This document shows positions 60,613-64,000 of a stretch of DNA of 64,000 bases, piece after piece. The position numbers and the translations under genes are program-made. The notes beneath the pieces were generated by a model. It worked only from the letters and a program-made list of their open reading frames with translations, was not told where the DNA came from and ran no database searches. The first letter of the stretch is position 1, and every line of letters starts with the position of its first letter. The DNA is from Manduca sexta. Its lineage: Eukaryota > Arthropoda > Insecta > Lepidoptera > Sphingidae. The stretch is from positions 14,474,020 to 14,538,019 of the forward strand of contig NC_051138.1 of the NCBI RefSeq assembly GCF_014839805.1, written 5' to 3'.

Positions 60613-61065
60613 CAGGGCTGATATTAAATATATTATTATTGTATACAAAGTAGTCACATAGCTTATATAAGTTGGTGCACGGATTAAAACATGGGACTAG
60701 CATTAAGCAAATACATGAATAGTACACAGCGTGCAGTGTGCCTACATTTATAAACATAATTTTAATTTTCATCGTTACAATTCAGTATTATAAACATAAA
60801 TGCAACAAAATTATTATACATACAATATTGGTTGCTTTCCACTAATTAATATTTTGTCATATAAATCAACAACAACATACAAACCACAAAATTGGATTGC
60901 ATATAAATTCAGTAACAATTTACATAAAATTAAAAATAATGAAAATACAATGGGCTTTATCGCTTCCAGTGAACAATAGACTAGTGGCACATTTATAAAA
61001 AAAATGCGACAAAAGACAAAAATGTTAGATATTTTACATATATTGAAAACATGATTTTAAATAAA
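60613..61065. other. No gene seen
   Basis: AT-rich spacer; nothing recognised. Confidence 0.35.
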
Positions 61066-61747
61066 AGGTAAAATTACTATTTTTGTACATAGTATATGAA
61101 CAGGAATATGAACAATTTTGGAAACATACAAACTTTTAGTTTAGGGTGTACAAGCATAATTATGCAAATAAGATTTTAACAACTGCTTGCTTAACAGATA
61201 GCAAAATAATGATAATTGTGAAGATTATCACTATGATTTTACACAATGTAAGGAATGGTGTGGCATTATACAGTAGGTATAATGTAAAACCACAAAATAT
61301 AACAATTTGCTTAAATTTACTTAAATATGATTATTCTCTCATGAAAAGCATTCCATGTATAATTTATTATTTTGCAATATTATATAATGGCATGTTTGCA
61401 AGTAAAAATGCTACAAAATACAGAAAATGTTGGATACATTATAGTGAAAATAAAATATTAAATTAAAAAGTAAAATTACTACTTCTGCACATTGTAAATC
61501 AATAAAAATATGAATAATTTTGGAAACATACACAAAATACTACTTTTTGTAGGTCATTAATTTATTTACTAGACAATTATCTGGTAGGTTCATTTTAGGG
61601 TGTACAAGCATAACTATGAAAAAAAGATTTTAACAACTGCTTAATAATCACAAAAATAAAGATTATTTTGAAGACTACTATGATTTTATACTATACACAG
61701 TATGCATAATAGCTAATTTAAAACCACAAAAATGTGGCTAATACACT
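61066..61747. repeat. Tandem duplication, two units of about 400 bp
   Basis: GTAAAATTACTA, AATTTTGGAAACATACA, TTAGGGTGTACAAGCATAA, GATTTTAACAACTGCTT and TAAAACCACAAAA occur in the same order in both units (starts 61068 and 61470). Offsets grow from 402 to about 447 through small indels. The second unit runs up to the stop codon of the THAP-like gene. Confidence 0.75.
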
Positions 61748-63101
61748 TTAAAAAACATCTTCATTACATTGAAGATCCTGGAGAGATAGCAGATACTTCA
61801 CCTGGACTTCTAGTGATGTAGCCACTTGCCTGCTAAAAACTTGGGCTGCAAATTTGACCTGAAATGTTTAAAATATAAATAATATATTCGTGAATTCATT
61901 AATAAATGATTATAAATCATGGTATGGTTATTCAATCTGTTATAAGCTTAAAGATATTTAATTAAATGGCCTAAAGATATCTGATGAAATAAAAAATATG
62001 CCTTTGATAAAATTTAAACTCGTCACTCATAATTGAGAAATCTTATTATAAAATCGACAAGTTCCTTAATGATCAGATAATATTATAACTATTTAATAAT
62101 AATGTAATTTTATGTCATTGTACTCAGAATGACTGTATTTTTAATTATTAAAGAATATAATTGAAAATACTAATATTTGTACGCCTCAATGGCTAATCAT
62201 AGAGCCCTACTTTATTTATTTAAGATTTGTAAAGTGTACCTATATTTGAAAAATAAATGCCTAGTAAGATGTTGAGGGGAACAAATGTGAAATGCATAAA
62301 AATTAGTAGTCATAATTCTTTTACGGAAATTCACCTAGAAAACCCCGGTTTATTAATATATGGTTGAATGGAATGATAAAATATACCCTCAATCTAACTA
62401 TTGGAGGACCAAAGATTATTCCAAGACTCCAAAAGATAGATTTTAGGCATGATGGATCATGGTAGAATTTTTTTTATGGATAGAAGTGTGATAGAACAAT
62501 GTATGTGTATTTACCTTCATTTTGTCATATGAAGTTGGAATTATGTGCTACTCAGTAAGTTTGGTGCTTCTTGCTCTGCCACCAAAACCATCCACTTTAT
62601 AAAGTCTCTCAATATATTCCCACTTTGCCCTTTGGTTGCCAATGAGATGTTCTATCTGAAAATTATTGCGAAAACATTCCAGTAAGAAACAAACAACTCA
62701 GAATTTTCATTTTTTTGTTTGGTAGAACAATTTTGATCTAAAGTGGGTTGATTAAGTTCAGAAGGGTTAACTACTTTGAAAATAAAGGGGTCAGTAACGT
62801 TACTAGTGGGTATAATTTCTAATATCAAATCTGGGTTTGTTAGTTTATATTTATTTGTAGTTTCTAAGTTTTCTAAGGGAATAGCATTAGGTGCTAATCT
62901 TAGATTCTATTTTATATGTTCAGAAATAAAATGTTTATGACAAAACCTGATTTGTTCACGTTTAGTAGGAGGATAATTTTGTAAAAATGGGCATATCCTT
63001 AACCACGCTTCCCACCTTTTTATGTTTGTAAAGGGCACACTATAATATTTAATATCTCGGCCTCGAATACTGCATCCGGGAACAAAGCACTTATAACCCA
63101 T
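61748..63101 (-). pseudogene. THAP-domain / P-element-transposase-like gene with two in-frame TAGs
   Basis: Exon 1 starts at 63101 (MGYKCFVPGC). It encodes a THAP zinc-binding domain with its C2CH ligands (C5, C10, and the pair in RFCHKHF), the conserved W (RWEAWL) and YPPTK. After HFISEHIK comes TAG (62907-62909), and the same frame goes straight on with NLRLAPNAIPLENLE, which matches the AVPTIF-type box ending a THAP domain. Exon 2 (62655-62515, acceptor TTTCAG, donor AAG|GTAAAT) reads IEHLIGNQRAKWEYIERLYK and KLTE, then TAG (62548-62550), then HIIPTSYDKMK. Exon 3 (61858-61748) reads VKFAAQVFSRQVATSLEVQ and ends in TAA. KMK|VKFAAQVFS recalls the P-element/THAP9 transposase segment. The catalytic core is missing. 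The exon 1 to 2 donor is unclear. Most likely a domesticated or decayed P-like copy. Confidence 0.68.
61859..62514. other. Intron and AT-rich sequence of the THAP-like gene
   Basis: Intron between the KMK and VKFAAQ exons, with donor GTAAATAC and acceptor CATTTCAG on the minus strand. No repeat family recognised inside. Confidence 0.5.
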
Positions 63102-63139
63102 TATATTATCAAAATAAATCGAAGTATACGAAGAAAGCA

Positions 63140-63870
63140 ATTACTCGTTTAAACTGGTAAACACTTATTGATTGCTTTTATAATATACTGTTTACAAAAA
63201 CATTCGCACACCATAAAACACAATAATTAGATAATAAATAAATGAAAACCGTCTTCAAATTAAAATAGCGAATTGCAGCGCAAAATTACACGGAGGTTCA
63301 AAGCTTTGGTTCAAAGAAGCGGCTAAACGTTAACCATAATACAAAATGGCGGTACACGCTGTTTCAAAACCAGAGATGAGAGCAGAGAGACCAGAGAGAG
63401 ACGTTTATTCTCAGAACAAGAACAAGCACGTTTATTTGTGATCGATTGACAGCTTTTACTACAACACACACAGTAATAAAGGACGTTGTGTAGAAAGAGA
63501 CACCCTCAGAACAAGAACAAGCATAGAAGGAATCTAAATTACCCTCATATACTTATCCTTTTTTTTCAAATAGGCCAAAACCGTTGAAAAGAACGAGACA
63601 AATATTATGTTGCTAAGGTCGGCTTGCGTACACTTTAAAAATTGTCAAATGGTTACCTTTGGTCCTCTTTATGATGCAGAATTTATATGCAAATAAAATG
63701 TCAAATATTCCAACTTGCCAACCTTAAAACAATGTCACAAACGCGCCCACACAATTTAGTTACGTTATACTTCAGCGCGTGCTTTTCAAAAGTGGCTACA
63801 TGTTTTGTAATATTTTAGTTGTTAATTTTAATAAATACACAGTGCTGTTTAAGTATAATATAGCCCTACG
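63140..63870. promoter_or_regulatory. Shared intergenic region of two divergent THAP genes
   Basis: About 740 bp between the minus-strand THAP start (63101) and the plus-strand THAP exon (63879). It has AGAGAGACC-type purine repeats at 63375-63400 and an exact 19-bp direct repeat CTCAGAACAAGAACAAGCA (63410-63428, 63505-63523). A bidirectional promoter is plausible but unproven. Confidence 0.35.
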
Positions 63871-63878
63871 AACAAGTA

Positions 63879-63955
63879 ATAGCCTGCGTTATTGTGGGGT
63901 GTAAATCTCATTCTTCTCGTAAAGAAAATGAGACTGAAATCATCAGCTTCCATCG
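63879..63955 (+). CDS. Partial THAP-domain gene, first exon, ATA at the expected start
   Basis: The frame reads ACVIVGCKSHSSRKENETEI and ISFHR up to a GTGAGT donor at 63956. This is the usual N-terminal THAP exon (C-x4-C, then FHxFP continuing in the next exon). The codon where Met is expected is ATA (63879-63881) and an in-frame TAG lies 18 bases upstream. Either the start is mutated, a non-AUG codon is used, or a spliced upstream exon supplies the start. The rest of the gene is beyond the window. Confidence 0.6.
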
Positions 63956-64000
63956 GTGAGTAAACAAAAAACCTAATATATTTGCTTAAGCCCTGTACAT

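Noticed and set aside
61146..61466. 106-codon plus-strand frame
   Set aside because: It is the first unit of a non-coding tandem duplication and is not kept open in the second unit.

Overview
The window looks like a lepidopteran (moth or butterfly) nuclear chromosome. It is AT-rich, its genes have many short exons with GT-AG introns, and the spaces are packed with tRNA-derived SINEs, MITEs and LINE debris of a type common in Lepidoptera. No bacterial, organellar or rRNA features were seen. The species cannot be named from sequence alone.

Layout. (1) 1-18,400: three tandem minus-strand GMC oxidoreductase genes (glucose-dehydrogenase/ecdysone-oxidase type FAD enzymes). Copy B (8422-5237) and copy C (18335-15949) each have three exons with the same phases and look intact. 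Copy A (about 3150-799) is a pseudogene: its 3' two thirds are nearly identical to C, its 5' part resembles B, and it carries -7, +41 and -4 bp lesions. Block 1-2650 is a segmental copy of 11985-17800. In C the block holds a 3.6-kb nested palindrome (12175-15770) that is collapsed in A. (2) 18,400-32,600: no confident host gene. This part holds a Harbinger transposon relic with intact ends, two members of an unclassified family with GGGAGAC-type termini, an R4/Dong-like LINE 3' end with a 299-codon open frame, SINEs, and a MITE with a 9-bp target duplication. (3) 32,687-45,447 (+): a nine-exon TBC1D15/17-type Rab GAP gene, 652 codons by my splice reading. Its introns hold gypsy, Penelope-like, SINE and R1-clade insertions, the last ending 24 bp before an exon. 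(4) 50,474-49,145 (-): a two-exon ZAD-C2H2 zinc-finger gene. (5) 52,990-55,997 (+): a five-exon gene with a farnesoic-acid-O-methyltransferase-like domain followed by DM9 repeats. (6) 57-60 kb: a GC-rich segment with a CACGTG cluster and a hAT-type MITE. (7) 61,748-63,955: a minus-strand THAP/P-element-transposase-like gene whose frame is kept but broken by two in-frame TAG codons, head-to-head with a plus-strand THAP first exon that has ATA where ATG is expected.

The host genes do not form a pathway. What connects the window is genome dynamics: tandem duplication and mosaicism of the GMC cluster, palindrome loss, template-switch mutation, and retroelements lying against splice acceptors. All exon joins come from reading splice signals and family conservation by eye; none has transcript support here.
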